DNA of 64,000 bases from Cristatella mucedo. Taxonomy: Eukaryota > Bryozoa > Phylactolaemata > Cristatellidae. Numbering within the stretch: position 1 is the first letter of the stretch; each line of letters begins with the position of its first letter. A program made the position numbers and the translations under genes. Positions 51,201 to 57,044 of this stretch are shown piece after piece. The stretch lies in contig WPIO01000001.1 in assembly GCA_009760855.2 (NCBI GenBank), positions 4,826,501-4,890,500 of the forward strand. Reading direction: 5' to 3'. The notes below the pieces were generated by a model. It was given only the letters and a program-made list of their open reading frames with translations, ran no database searches and had not been told where the DNA came from.

Positions 51201-52181
51201 AGTGAAGAGCATAGCAGTGCTCTCTACAGCTGTCAGCCAGCAGCGAGAGCATAGCAAGTGTTACCTCTGCTAGTTCTTGCTGACTTATAGAACCTCCAGC
51301 AGCAGATTTCACAGCAGCTGCCTGCAGCTGCCCCAGAGCACCGGTCGGAGCACCAAGTGCGACCCCTGACTGCGCAGCACGCTGAAGGGCATTAGCCTCC
51401 AGAAAATTCTTAACCTTCAAAACGATGATAGATATGCATGCACATACAAAATCCTACGAGGATCCATAAGCAGTTTTGTTCAGCACACTGAATCAGAGGT
51501 TATGAAATAAGCAGGCAAACTCAAATAATAAAATCAGTGAAATTCCATTTGTGATGAAACAGTAAGCTAAAACTTGGCTTTCATCCACCGAGCTGCCCAT
51601 AAGTTTGTGCATGCCCTATGAGCATGTGCATGAGCAGGCACACACTTCTCAGTGCAGATCACCAACGAATGCATGACATTGAAGGGCTTGTGAAGAGTTG
51701 AGTTTTCAACGGGTCACATTGCCGCACAAAATAAAACATTTAGGCATTGGTGATAATTGTTTAGCCGTGTGTGTGTGTTACTGTGTGTTCGTGTGTGTGT
51801 GTGTGTGTGTGTGTGTGTTAGTGTGTGTGTTTGTTAGTGTGTGCGTGTGTGTGTGTAAGTGTTAGTGTAGGTGCGTGTCAGTGTATATATGTGTGTGTGT
51901 GTGTGTTAGTGTGTGTGTTAGTGTGTGTGTTAGTGTGTGTGTGTGTGTATGTATGTTAGTGTGTGTGTGTTACTGTGTGTGTGTTACTGTGTGTGTGTTA
52001 GTGTGTGTGTGTGTGAGTGTGTGTGTGTGTGTGTGTGTGTTTGTTACTGTGTGTTCGTGTGTGTGTGTTAGTGTGTGTGTGTGTTAGTGTGTGTGTTTGT
52101 TAGTGTGTGCGCGTGTGTGTAAGTGTTAGTGTAGGTGCGTGTTAGTGTATATATGTGTTAGTGTGTGTTAGTGTGTGTGTG

Positions 52182-52216
<35 letters not shown>

Positions 52217-52293
52217 GCGTGTGTATTAGTGTGTGTGTGTGTGTGTGTGTGAGAGTGTGTGTGTGTCTGTGTGTGTGTATGTTAGCGTGTGTA

Positions 52294-52347
<54 letters not shown>

Positions 52348-55300
52348 AATGTGTGTGTTCCCTCTTGCTGATGTGATTGCCAAGCACAATCTAGGCTTTC
52401 ACTTCTATGCGGATGACACTCAGTTGTACCTTTGCTTTGATCCCTCCCAGCCTTCAGCACCTCAAATTCTCTCAACTCACTTGCTGCATGCATTGATGAC
52501 ATCCGCACATGGATGGCAGCAAATTTTCTAAAACTAAACGATGATAAAACTTACTAGTTATGGGCAAGCCCAGTGTGACTCAGAAATTGTAAAGGCTGGG
52601 GCTCAAAATTGTCTCTTCCAGCATATCTCCTGTTGAATCAGCTCGAAATCTAGGTGTCATATTCCAAAGCGACCTCTTGTTAGACGACCATATCAGCTCC
52701 ACGGTCAAATCTGCCTATTTTCAGCTCCAAAACATTGCTAAAATTAGGTCTTGTTTAGATAAGGATACCACGTCCAAGTTGGTCCGTGCATTCGTGACAT
52801 CCCGTCTCAACTTCTGCAACTCACTGCTTACTGGCCTACCAGCATGTGCGATCAGGCGATTGCAGCTGGTGCAAAACTCTGCAGCTAGGCTTGTCTGTCG
52901 TGAGCGTCGCAGTTGCCACATTACTCCACTTCTCGCCGACCTGAACTGGCTACCAGTCAAGCAACGGGTTGACTTCAAGGTTTTGTCGCTCACTTTTAGG
53001 TCCCTTCATTCTATGGTTCCAGCCTATCTCTCAGATATACTACCCCATCAGGCCAAGCATCGTACCACCCGCTTTTCGGAATCTAACAGTCTACAAATAC
53101 CTCGTACAAACCTTAAATCCTTGGAGACCGTGCATTTAGTTCGTATGCTCCCAAAGCCTGGAACTCCCTCCCGACCTGCGTCAGAACATCCCCTGACCTG
53201 ACCACATTTAAAAGGAACAAAAACACACCTATTTAGGACAGCATTTAGTGGGTCCCTGTGATTCGTCCTTGATGTGCTTATGCGTGCTGACACTGTGCAT
53301 GCTGCCACTAACCACATTTGCATGCTGACCCTGTGCATGTCACCCCTAACCATATTATTCATTTTGTTTGTTTTTCAAGCATGATTTTACTTACCATTCA
53401 ACTGCATTTCCCTTTGCAGCAAATGTAAAGCGCCTAGAAAGAGATTAAGTTCTCTGAGGGTGCTTTATCAAGTGCATTATTATTATTATTATTATTGTTA
53501 GTGTGTGTTGGTGTGTGTGTTGGTGTGTGGGTTGGTGTGTGGGTTGGTGTGTGGGTTGGTGTGTGGGTTGGTGTGTGGGTTGGTGTGTGGGTTGGTGTGT
53601 GGGTTGGTGTGTGGGTTGGTGTGTGGGTTGGTGTGTGCGTTGGTGTGTGTGTGTGTATGTACGTGTGTGTACGTGTGTGTGCAGCAGCTTATAGTTATAT
53701 CTTGTCTGGATCGGCAGTCGCCAATTACTGGAGGTGAATTAAAAAACAGGTGATCCTCAAGGACACTTGGCAAGTGGTGTATTGGATAGGATGAGTGGAC
53801 CCATCTTTGCATTTCAAGATCTTGCCTAATTGCTTGAGGGTGGGTGTGTGAACAGTAACAATGCAATGCTAGCCACCTAGTGACTCTCCATTCTCTCCTA
53901 ACAAGACATCTAACCTTAAACTATCACCCTATCATTACGAGGCTTTGGTTTTGCTAATAGTAGGCAAGCGACTATGCAGACGAGTACGCGTTAGTTAATG
54001 CTCTCAAACGTAGATGTCCCTAATAGCAATGGCTTGTAAGGGCCACAACTGTGCAAGTTCATGCCTGACAAACAAATCCTGCGCAGATTTTCAGTTGCAA
54101 AGCGACTTCTCCACGTGCAGAAAAAGTGCTGCTGCAACATACCCCTTCATCTTCTAGAAGCTTTGAGAAAAAGTTTGTCACCACATCAACATCTCGAACG
54201 CTAAAAACAGACAGGTATTTCTAAAGCAGCAGCTCGAATCTCTTTCATCTACTACAAGTCAGTTCAAGCTCAACTGCACTTGCATTGGTCTCACCAAGTG
54301 ACCACACGGACGAGCTTCAGGAACCAGCAACCCGAACCATGGCCTGGTGTAGACACGTCAACAAAGCAAGACCTAAGTGATCAGCCCCGGCATTGCTTCC
54401 ACGTGGCAGCCATGCTTAGGTGACTGCAGAGACCATCGATTGAGCCAAGTTTAGGGTGAGAAGAGATCAGCTAAGCTCGAGCACAACGAAAAAAGCTAGT
54501 ACAATTGCATTATTCGTACTATCGTCCTTAAAGTTTACTAATAAAAAACTCGATGATGCATGAGGCACACTTGCACTAAAAAGAGTTCAAGGTTCGAAAG
54601 CAAGCAACATGAAGTCAACAAAACGAGTTGACAATCCAAGTAAAAAGCATTGGCCCTTATCAGTAGCGGCTGATAGAAGGGATACCTGACCGAGATACAT
54701 AAGATGTACTGCACTTATGCAGGCATGTGACGGTGGGATTTCAACAAGAACTAAGGAAACTCGAACCTTGCAAGAGTAATTTAGCATCAGCACGTAGCTG
54801 AGCAATTACACCTAGAACTTGAGTAATATTTATTTAATCTCATAGGTTAGTGCTAACGCTGCAGATACTAACAGTGAGTTGTAAGCCAAGCTTCTAATGG
54901 AGGCATTCGGTATAGGCATCATAAGTGAAGGGCAAAAAATATTGCTGCACAGCTGCCTGTCACGAGCGCAGCCACGCCAGGCCTGCACAAGGCGCCTGAC
55001 AAGAACAATGCATAAGAATCCATACTTCTTCATTTTCAGCTCATCGTACTTCTTCAGGAATTCGTGAGGTGTCTTTGTGGTTTCGGCAATGCACTTCTTG
55101 GAGTGATGCATGGACACCTAAAATGGAAACATTAGCTAACCTCCAGCCGGCACATGCCCAGCAATGTTGGTACAATCATACTTCCCAAATGAATCTTTTG
55201 AGGGAGAGTGCAGTGAACACTGAGCTCACGCGAAAAGATGACCCAAGAACTGAGTGCACAGCAGTATCAAAGGCCAAAGTTACGAGAAGCCATATCTTAC

Positions 55301-56867
55301 TGCCGTAGTCACATATGGAACCATATTGGCTTTCAGAATGTCGACATACTTGTCCGCAGGAAGATCGCCTGAGCGTGCTCTAAAAAAAAATGTATACAAA
55401 TCAACTCAAAAGACACTCGTGGATTAAACCAACTCTGCTACTGGCACCGGTAAGGTTTGCGTGGATTTACCTAAGAAGTTGAAACAGTACCAACAATCAG
55501 GGAAGAGAGGTCTTTTAGAGCTTTAAGAGAGTTGCAACAGAGGTAAAGCCGTGTCTCATATGTGTATGTCTGACACTAAAATCGGTCTGGTATACACATA
55601 GGCACAGTGCATGATTTCGAAAAAACCCAGCTGCTAAAGCCAGTATTCGGGGAAGAGGCCGATACCAATACCGATTCTCAGTCGAGTCAAGAGTGGCAGC
55701 CATAAAGAAAGTGGCAAATAAAAATTAGAAAGCCTAATACATGGTCATTAACACGAGTGAATGCATCATGAGCGACACTTCAACTGGCCGAGACCGGGTC
55801 GGCTGTAGCAAAACTGAAGAACCTGCGAAACACCAAATGCTGGTGCACCGTGGCACTGAAAGAAAAAGTGGTGCTATCTAAATTATGATGATTATTACTA
55901 TTACTATGCACTTGAGAACTCGTCGACAAACGATGGGTGAATCGGAAGTGGGAGGGGACGCTAAGAACTCGTCGACAAACGATGGCTGAAGTGGAAATGG
56001 GTGTGACCGAGGTAGGATAGTAGACTGTACCCACTAGCAACACGATGCCCTTTAGTTGACTTTGGTGTCACTTGCAATGACCACACCTTAGCAGCTCAGC
56101 TGCAAGGACCTCATACTTCACAAACCAGGTCTTGATTTCGAGGCCTGCAGACTAGAAATTGTTATCGAACTTCAAGCAGGGTGACAGCAGCTTAAGTTCT
56201 TCTGTCACTGTATATTGCAAATAATGCTGTTCCATAACCTTATCTCTAGTACTTTACATCACCGTGCTGACAAGGTTGCTAGCTATTTTCGGCTTTCCTT
56301 ATCGGTAGTCTCTTTGTAAAGGAACGCCTGATGATGCAGGCTGGTGCCAGCAGTATATCAGATTGCCGGTATAAGCGTCGGTTACCCTCAACAGGTTCCC
56401 TCAGCAGTTTGCACCGGCATTTCTGGGGCAGGCCACGCCAGGGCAGGCCCAGCCAGGGAGGACACCAGAGCTGAATGAGAATGTGAACAACCCATTCAGC
56501 AGGCTGGCGCCAGAATCGAAATGCTGCACTTTAATTTTGCTACACTGATTGTGAATGTAGATAAACTGACATGCGGGGTGCCAGGAGTGGATGAGGCATA
56601 TACTAGCAGGTGGGAATGAAATCAAGGCTTAACACTGGCTATTCCGGTGCCAGAGATTCTGAAACTGCAGTTCTTGGAGAAGCTTTTGCAACATGGCATT
56701 GTGTGACTTACATGCAGCAGTAGCAGTGACAGCAGAAGTAGCACTGAGACTGACACAATAACTGACAGGGACGGAAAGCTACAACGCAACATACGTGTGG
56801 CGGCTTACCCAAAAATCTCCAACAGCTCGCTGACATAGCCATGGATAGCGTACTCGTGGACGCTCAT
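18292..56867 (-). CDS. TUBGCP2: Gamma-tubulin complex component 2 (GCP2), complete, 26 exons
   Basis: GCP2 pairs with GCP3 and gamma-tubulin in the small complex and ring that nucleate microtubules at centrosomes and spindle poles. Twenty-six exons (each listed separately) join with every phase matching to 2,823 nt, or 940 residues; human GCP2 is about 900. The start MSVHEYAIHGYVSELLEIFG parallels human MSEFRIHHDVNELLSLLRVH. Other anchors are TPHEFLKKYDELKMK, LQKIWFYIQPTMSLMEILA, LEILEKWIYKGIISDPYHE, ERHYVEQIEMAHTYASKLLL, FLLDQGDFIVQFMDMAEEEM, LSGLEAFSFNYIVKWPLSLV, LRQRMLHFVQHFQYYMMFEV, FLNNCLKDCMLTNPDLL and LDFNSFYASRIEA. The GRIP1 half lies at roughly residues 195-480 and GRIP2 at 490-895. 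Soft spots are the exon 18/19 junction, which adds residues not in human GCP2, and the last exon, whose hydrophobic tail is unlike human; a donor at 18405 could lead to another last exon. Homology is from memory. Confidence 0.96.
18920..19086 (-). CDS. TUBGCP2: TUBGCP2 exon 25
   Basis: Encodes GVVASHVEMEGSDDYESTIA, TFDSNFSMLLVSLLSSIMEL and SDHKLMNLVY, parallel to human FEATINKFDKNFSAHLLDLL. Donor gtaaga, phase 2. Confidence 0.92.
20591..20704 (-). CDS. TUBGCP2: TUBGCP2 exon 24
   Basis: 38 codons, RVYKASSIEQEASPLTMAST and LQALPVRRDAEKHAATLK, in the poorly conserved linker between GCP helices (human QSMKLDGELGG ... EERARKELARKH). Acceptor gttacag and donor gtgtgt keep phase 0. Confidence 0.82.
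21245..22570 (-). repeat. L2a LINE, split by a SINE1
   Basis: From right to left on the minus strand: RTWMAANFPKLNDYKINLLV and GSASISLVESSPRN (the LxLNxxKTExxL ... RNLGV region of L2/CR1 RT), then the RT thumb, then the 3' end with agagattaagttctct and a TAATAA tail at 21245. A SINE1 occupies about 21740-21900, inside the element. It lies in TUBGCP2 intron 23. Frames are broken. Confidence 0.87.
21740..21900 (-). repeat. SINE1 copy nested in an L2a LINE
   Basis: On the minus strand: tRNA-like head with gtctagcggttaaggtgctc (A box) and ggtcgtgggctcgagccc (B box), then the tail aatagagattaagttctctt and an AT-rich end. The flanking LINE resumes on both sides as judged from the copy at 37.1 kb, so this SINE inserted later. 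Confidence 0.85.
22571..24854 (-). other. TUBGCP2 intron 23, right part
   Basis: No gene or recognisable transposon. An AT-rich stretch is at 23370-24430. Confidence 0.5.
24855..24998 (-). CDS. TUBGCP2: TUBGCP2 exon 23
   Basis: 48 codons, VSNVDDVLRLHTGFLNNCLK, DCMLTNPDLLRIVHKLMMVC, VTFSNFMQ. The HxxFLxxCLxxC block is a hallmark of GCP proteins. Intron 22 is 98 bp. Confidence 0.98.
25097..25271 (-). CDS. TUBGCP2: TUBGCP2 exon 22
   Basis: Encodes VWLSNKSAKRSSLHSVRWYA, LRQRMLHFVQHFQYYMMFEV and WHEFEARLQD, matching human VWISNKTAKQHSLHSAQWFA and MLNFVQNIQYYMMFEVMEP. Donor gtaagt, phase 0. Confidence 0.98.
25392..25563 (-). CDS. TUBGCP2: TUBGCP2 exon 21
   Basis: Encodes FRIDPTDLHLSGLEAFSFNY, IVKWPLSLVLNKKTMFRYQM and LFRHLFYTKHVERQVC. 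A very close match to the human GRIP2 start (LSGLEAFSFDYIVKWPLSLI). Confidence 0.98.
26490..26625 (-). repeat. L2b LINE, 3'-end remnant
   Basis: It shares acaaagtcataaagaccatg, ggagagttttgtatagc and cggtacgcattcggtagcca with the 9.8- and 15.3-kb copies; only the last 130 bp or so is present. TUBGCP2 intron 20. Confidence 0.85.
26626..27976 (-). other. TUBGCP2 intron 20, right part
   Basis: Nothing recognised. Confidence 0.5.
27977..28016 (-). CDS. TUBGCP2: TUBGCP2 exon 20
   Basis: A 40-nt exon encoding LFKILTIETAFEK (human LLRVLAIETKQEK) between ttacacag and gtatcg, phase 0 in and phase 1 out. Confidence 0.9.
28158..28313 (-). CDS. TUBGCP2: TUBGCP2 exon 19
   Basis: The core MPQRLESLLELALRTSTAAN and DPYKDDLRLASMLQELAAH matches human PPRLEALLELALRMSTANTD. 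Acceptor uncertain: 28313 (FCKLSALTPAKQI first) or 28304 (LSALTPAKQI first), both in phase. Either adds residues absent from human GCP2. Confidence 0.87.
28882..28996 (-). CDS. TUBGCP2: TUBGCP2 exon 18
   Basis: Encodes SMKHYFLLDQGDFIVQFMDM and AEEEMKKHMEDI, matching human RSIKRYFLMDQGDFFVHFMD. The end LYISNT before gtgatt is less sure; the donor is non-consensus. Confidence 0.9.
29125..29275 (-). CDS. TUBGCP2: TUBGCP2 exon 17
   Basis: Encodes VDIRSPGAKEVMYTVKERHY, VEQIEMAHTYASKLLLDLL. The acceptor gtcgtag at 29276 is chosen because it alone fits phase 1 from exon 16 and the human spacing. Confidence 0.93.
29833..30001 (-). CDS. TUBGCP2: TUBGCP2 exon 16
   Basis: Encodes FMIVENETLQKELEEYDDAN, WEQHYTVYRERTPLFLEGVA and QKILNTGKYLNVVRLC. 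It matches human FMVEEHELRKE ... ADKILSTGKYLNVVRECG. Donor gtaagt, phase 1. Confidence 0.97.
30176..30247 (-). CDS. TUBGCP2: TUBGCP2 exon 15
   Basis: 24 codons, ACVPFLEILEKWIYKGIISD and PYHE, against human SAPYFEVLEKWIYRGIIHDP. Acceptor tttacag, donor gtaaca, phase 0. Confidence 0.96.
30248..31415 (-). other. TUBGCP2 intron 14, left part
   Basis: Nothing recognised. Confidence 0.5.
31420..31965 (+). repeat. L2a LINE, 3' part
   Basis: Words aactctgcagctaggtttgt, ggatccccatcaagcagca and ggaactgactcccgactgat, ending with tgagatttggttctcttagg. This is the RT-thumb to 3'-end of L2a with frames broken. TUBGCP2 intron 14. Confidence 0.8.
32465..32507 (-). CDS. TUBGCP2: TUBGCP2 exon 14
   Basis: A 43-nt exon encoding DSKAQDVCLFLTQS (human DSQAQELCLYLTKA), between ttgtag and gtgagt. 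Found only because phase and homology demanded it between exons 13 and 15. Confidence 0.93.
32795..33425 (-). pseudogene. Tc1/mariner transposase C-terminal half
   Basis: Minus strand: GLRGSNTLFGGRYLGQQDAH and VVLVEWLS, then in another frame PDSNPV-like residues, reflecting the Tc1 blocks xxQQDNAPxHxA and VLxWPxxSPDLNPIE. The 3' part is homologous to 9190-9360 (gtaataagagggctttctac). Frameshifted and dead. TUBGCP2 intron 13. Confidence 0.75.
34017..34078 (-). CDS. TUBGCP2: TUBGCP2 exon 13
   Basis: Encodes GSCTGAAVLSLLHERTTALN then split Gly, against human GECLGGSTLSLLHDRSFSYT. Donor gtgagt, phase 2. Confidence 0.92.
34590..34865 (-). repeat. SINE2 tandem dimer
   Basis: Two head-to-tail copies (about 34590-34727 and 34728-34865). 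On the minus strand each has ctaggtaaggcggttgcttt (A-box area), cgaggtcttgggttcgagtc (B box, GGTTCGAGTCC) and a tail with ggtggtgatagacgtaaagg and cttctgtcgctata. The left copy lacks its head, fused to the tail of the right copy. TUBGCP2 intron 12. Confidence 0.85.
35424..35575 (-). repeat. SINE2 copy
   Basis: Reverse-complement SINE2: aacagcctctttttgtatag tail, then gatagcccaccacaggatta, then a shortened tRNA-like head ending at gtgagccattac. It lacks part of the B-box/A-box spacer. TUBGCP2 intron 12. Confidence 0.8.
36039..36131 (-). CDS. TUBGCP2: TUBGCP2 exon 12
   Basis: Encodes GQLSLQKIWFYIQPTMSLME and ILASVANSINK. The LSLQKxWFYIQPxM block is a GCP2 signature of the GRIP1 domain. Intron 11 is only 152 bp. 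Confidence 0.97.
36284..36396 (-). CDS. TUBGCP2: TUBGCP2 exon 11
   Basis: Encodes KDAFEHGLVNQALAAAMRSL and IKEYYILIAQLEHLFKL, matching the human GCP2 block with VNHALAAAMRTLVKE. Acceptor attacag, donor gtatgt. Confidence 0.97.
36563..38350 (-). repeat. L2a LINE, longest minus-strand copy
   Basis: It starts with an (AAT)n tail at 36563-36590. On the minus strand going up: 3' end, RT thumb (RLPNISKIQACLGRETISKL, VHAFVNSL), finger/palm region, and at 37746-37946 LIFSAAFYTINHPVLLECLS then SRLGTTGTVLKWFRSYLSGR. The last is RT motif A, normally LDLSAAFDTxxH; here the catalytic Asp is Tyr (AAFY). Dead copy, about 1.8 kb. TUBGCP2 intron 10. Confidence 0.9.
38535..38576. repeat. Perfect 17-bp inverted repeat, 8-bp loop
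   Basis: Arms 38535-38551 and 38560-38576 are exact reverse complements (ccttagggcctatcact), with loop cccgtggt. It abuts the SINE at 38577-38665 and may be its fold-back end. TUBGCP2 intron 10. Confidence 0.95.
38577..38665 (-). repeat. tRNA-derived SINE, divergent SINE2-like
   Basis: Minus strand reads gggtccgctagg-like head with ctaggtcttagcctaggggg and a B-box region atataggtcgtgggttggag. The same overall layout occurs at 49370-49470. Not clearly the same subfamily as the 34.7-kb copies. Confidence 0.6.
39446..39523 (-). CDS. TUBGCP2: TUBGCP2 exon 10
   Basis: Encodes TALKELVVRILPLAANYSTV and ARFIE, matching human SIRELVHRILPVAASYSAVT and RFIEE. The Asp codon before it is split between exons 9 and 10. 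Confidence 0.95.
40545..41060 (-). pseudogene. Tc1/mariner transposase fragment
   Basis: Minus strand: FFSSKRVVLTDESNFSTFNS (catalytic Asp block, TDESxF) then AAKFGSSGITVLGCC (HGGxSVMVWGC block). Lower down, in another frame, ENNPRNKKLPGREIFDYFQI and a PWPSMNADITPMENLW-like stretch across frames match the D-N-P and PDLNPIENLW blocks. Multiple frameshifts. TUBGCP2 intron 9. Confidence 0.8.
41061..43573 (-). other. TUBGCP2 intron 9, right part
   Basis: Nothing recognised; no arrays and no transposon motifs. Confidence 0.5.
43574..43655 (-). CDS. TUBGCP2: TUBGCP2 exon 9
   Basis: Encodes GVDGKYIIAQKLTERYGIRN and FAIDNSL, matching human GVDGRYVSAQPLAGRQSRTF. Acceptor ttaag, donor gtaagt, phase 1. 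Confidence 0.94.
44219..44276. repeat. (CT)n microsatellite
   Basis: Interrupted CT array in TUBGCP2 intron 8. Confidence 0.95.
44930..45440 (+). repeat. L2b LINE, 3' part, plus orientation
   Basis: LPTLDYCIQFW (the conserved LDYxxxxW of the RT thumb), YDLAPSYLAELL and FCYAGPRLWNSLPQCLCND follow in order, matching the minus-strand L2b copies. Broken by several stops. Its 3'-end words ttttgtggagttaccgacag recur at 45697-45716, after a SINE2, so the SINE probably split it. Confidence 0.82.
45450..45610 (+). repeat. SINE2 copy
   Basis: gaccatggtcatgcgttcga and gccctgcagtgagcggtcct (B-box region), then cactgcaatcggtggtgata, agctcttctgctgcc and gaggctgttgaatcaa tail, in SINE2 order. The A-box end is weak. 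TUBGCP2 intron 8. Confidence 0.7.
45841..46003 (+). repeat. SINE1 copy (best preserved)
   Basis: A-box-like tggtccagcggttaaggtgc at about 45855-45874 and B-box-like gggctcgagcc at 45905-45915, spaced as in Pol III type 2 promoters. Then gcgcctgaatagagattaat, tctcttggggtgctatataa and an (ATTT)n end. A tRNA-derived SINE whose tail resembles the L2a 3' end. Confidence 0.88.
46533..46616 (-). CDS. TUBGCP2: TUBGCP2 exon 8
   Basis: 28 codons, MSAAVELGVLPLPLQEHSVI and EDLLYCLQ, matching human ALPIGTLPLASQESAVVEDL and LYVLV. Acceptor attacag, donor gtgtgc, phase 0. Confidence 0.92.
47094..47173 (-). CDS. TUBGCP2: TUBGCP2 exon 7
   Basis: Encodes NIPFQPDWLFDRPFLTLDFV and VGDSSE (human LPIFPAWVYERPALIGDFLI), ending at gtaatt in phase 0. 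A 65-bp tandem repeat starts 65 bp upstream in intron 6. Confidence 0.92.
47238..47430. repeat. 65-bp tandem repeat, about 3 copies
   Basis: Unit begins ccttgctgatactagccatg and ends aacaatcggtagg(ag). Copies start at 47238, 47303 and 47368 and differ at only a few bases. TUBGCP2 intron 6, 65 bp upstream of exon 7. Confidence 0.95.
47565..48030 (+). repeat. L2/CR1-like LINE 3' part, divergent
   Basis: Reads LQMVQNSAARLVYLQ (the LQxVQNxAARLV signature), then broken frames to a FKFQLKRHL-like end just before the TA array. Divergent from L2a and L2b. TUBGCP2 intron 6. Confidence 0.75.
48049..48255. repeat. (TA)n array with imperfect extension
   Basis: Perfect TA run 48049-48115, then TA interrupted by agta/cagt/gtat to 48240, then a short CT run. 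Confidence 0.97.
49188..49281 (-). CDS. TUBGCP2: TUBGCP2 exon 6
   Basis: Encodes LRSKLLKLTTSDYLPSDAMA and KIMQGKQKRDN, parallel to human LRKQLGSVATGS ... LRDKQNKKN. The acceptor gtcag follows a T-rich tract; donor gtaagt, phase 1. Confidence 0.88.
49370..49470 (-). repeat. tRNA-derived SINE, SINE2-like
   Basis: Minus strand: gcctagaggtaaggtgcttg (A-box area) and cgattcaggtcgtgggcatg (B-box area), then gcaggcaatccttt as in SINE2. TUBGCP2 intron 5. Confidence 0.65.
49500..49645. repeat. Fold-back element (about 50-bp arms)
   Basis: The arm 49500-49550, with ctgatttcggttggatacat, is largely the reverse complement of about 49588-49643 (atgtatccaaccaaatcaga). Both ends carry catgat/atcatg. The spacer is about 38 bp. 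It may be a MITE-like remnant; a related sequence is at 2290-2500. Confidence 0.85.
50365..50670 (+). repeat. L2a LINE 3' end
   Basis: tggaactcactaaagactga, cacgacataccctgacttgc and gtggctagaaagagattggg, then an (ATT)n-like end. TUBGCP2 intron 5. Confidence 0.8.
51265..51414 (-). CDS. TUBGCP2: TUBGCP2 exon 5
   Basis: 50 codons: VKNFLEANALQRAAQSG, an Ala/Gly-rich middle, then SISQQELAE before gtaaca. It corresponds to the low-complexity human AELAAAAVG ... KISMQELEE segment. The acceptor (gaag) is weak. Confidence 0.88.
51768..52353. repeat. (TG)n array, large, interrupted
   Basis: Nearly 590 bp of TG units broken by regular tta, gcg and tat interruptions; higher-order units such as gtgtgtgttagt recur. 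TUBGCP2 intron 4. Produces false Val-Cys frames. Confidence 0.97.
52356..53497 (+). repeat. L2a LINE, 5'-truncated, best preserved
   Basis: Starts within RT: LADVIAKHNLGFHFYADDTQ then LYLCFDPSQPS, with the catalytic YADD motif intact. The open frame 52677-53201 carries LDDHISSTVKSAYFQLQNIA, VTSRLNFCNSLLTGLPACA, LQLVQNSAARLV and LADLNWLPVKQRVDFKVLSL, the RT thumb and C-terminal linker of L2/CR1-like LINEs. It ends aaagagattaagttctctga and (ATT)n at about 53476-53497. A frameshift lies between the two frames. It sits between two TG-rich arrays in TUBGCP2 intron 4. Confidence 0.93.
53498..53695. repeat. 12-bp minisatellite and (TG)n
   Basis: About ten copies of a 12-bp unit (ggtgtgtgggtt) between about 53520 and 53640, flanked by plain TG repeats. 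Confidence 0.95.
53700..54142 (-). other. TUBGCP2 intron 4, left edge
   Basis: Nothing recognised between the minisatellite and exon 4. Confidence 0.5.
54143..54200 (-). CDS. TUBGCP2: TUBGCP2 exon 4
   Basis: A 58-nt exon encoding VRDVDVVTNFFSKLLEDEG (human TRNLDPLVYLLSKLTEDKE). Too short for simple ORF calling, but flanked by tttttag and gtatgt in the right phases. Confidence 0.9.
55026..55117 (-). CDS. TUBGCP2: TUBGCP2 exon 3
   Basis: Encodes VSMHHSKKCIAETTKTPHEF and LKKYDELKMK, against human VSAHSAKVKIAEFSRTPEDF and LKKYDELKSK. Acceptor ttttag, donor gtatgg, phase 2. Confidence 0.95.
55301..55379 (-). CDS. TUBGCP2: TUBGCP2 exon 2
   Basis: After a ttttttttag acceptor it encodes ARSGDLPADKYVDILKANMV and PYVTTA, ending at gtaaga in phase 0. 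It matches human YIDLLQKNRTPYVTTT. Confidence 0.92.
55915..56010. repeat. 49-bp tandem duplication
   Basis: agaactcgtcgacaaacgat occurs at 55915 and again at 55964; the copies diverge after about 25 bp (gggtgaatcggaagt versus ggctgaagtggaaat). TUBGCP2 intron 1. Confidence 0.9.
56809..56867 (-). CDS. TUBGCP2: TUBGCP2 exon 1 (residues 1-19, start codon)
   Basis: ATG at 56867-56865; MSVHEYAIHGYVSELLEIF plus GG before gtaagc, phase 2. The length before the first intron and the spacing to VPYVTT match human GCP2. A GA array lies about 80 bp upstream. Confidence 0.88.
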
Positions 56868-56946
56868 AGTGGCCAACTGGCCAGTGGGATGCTAGAGAAA
56901 ACTTAATACGGTGGTCGCTGCGAGCCACGCAGTGAAATAGACACAC

Positions 56947-57044
<98 letters not shown>

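Noticed and set aside
51875-52508. Val-Cys and His-Thr repeat proteins
   Set aside because: Translation of a TG/CA array; same for the Gly-Val-Trp-Val frames at 53495-53753.
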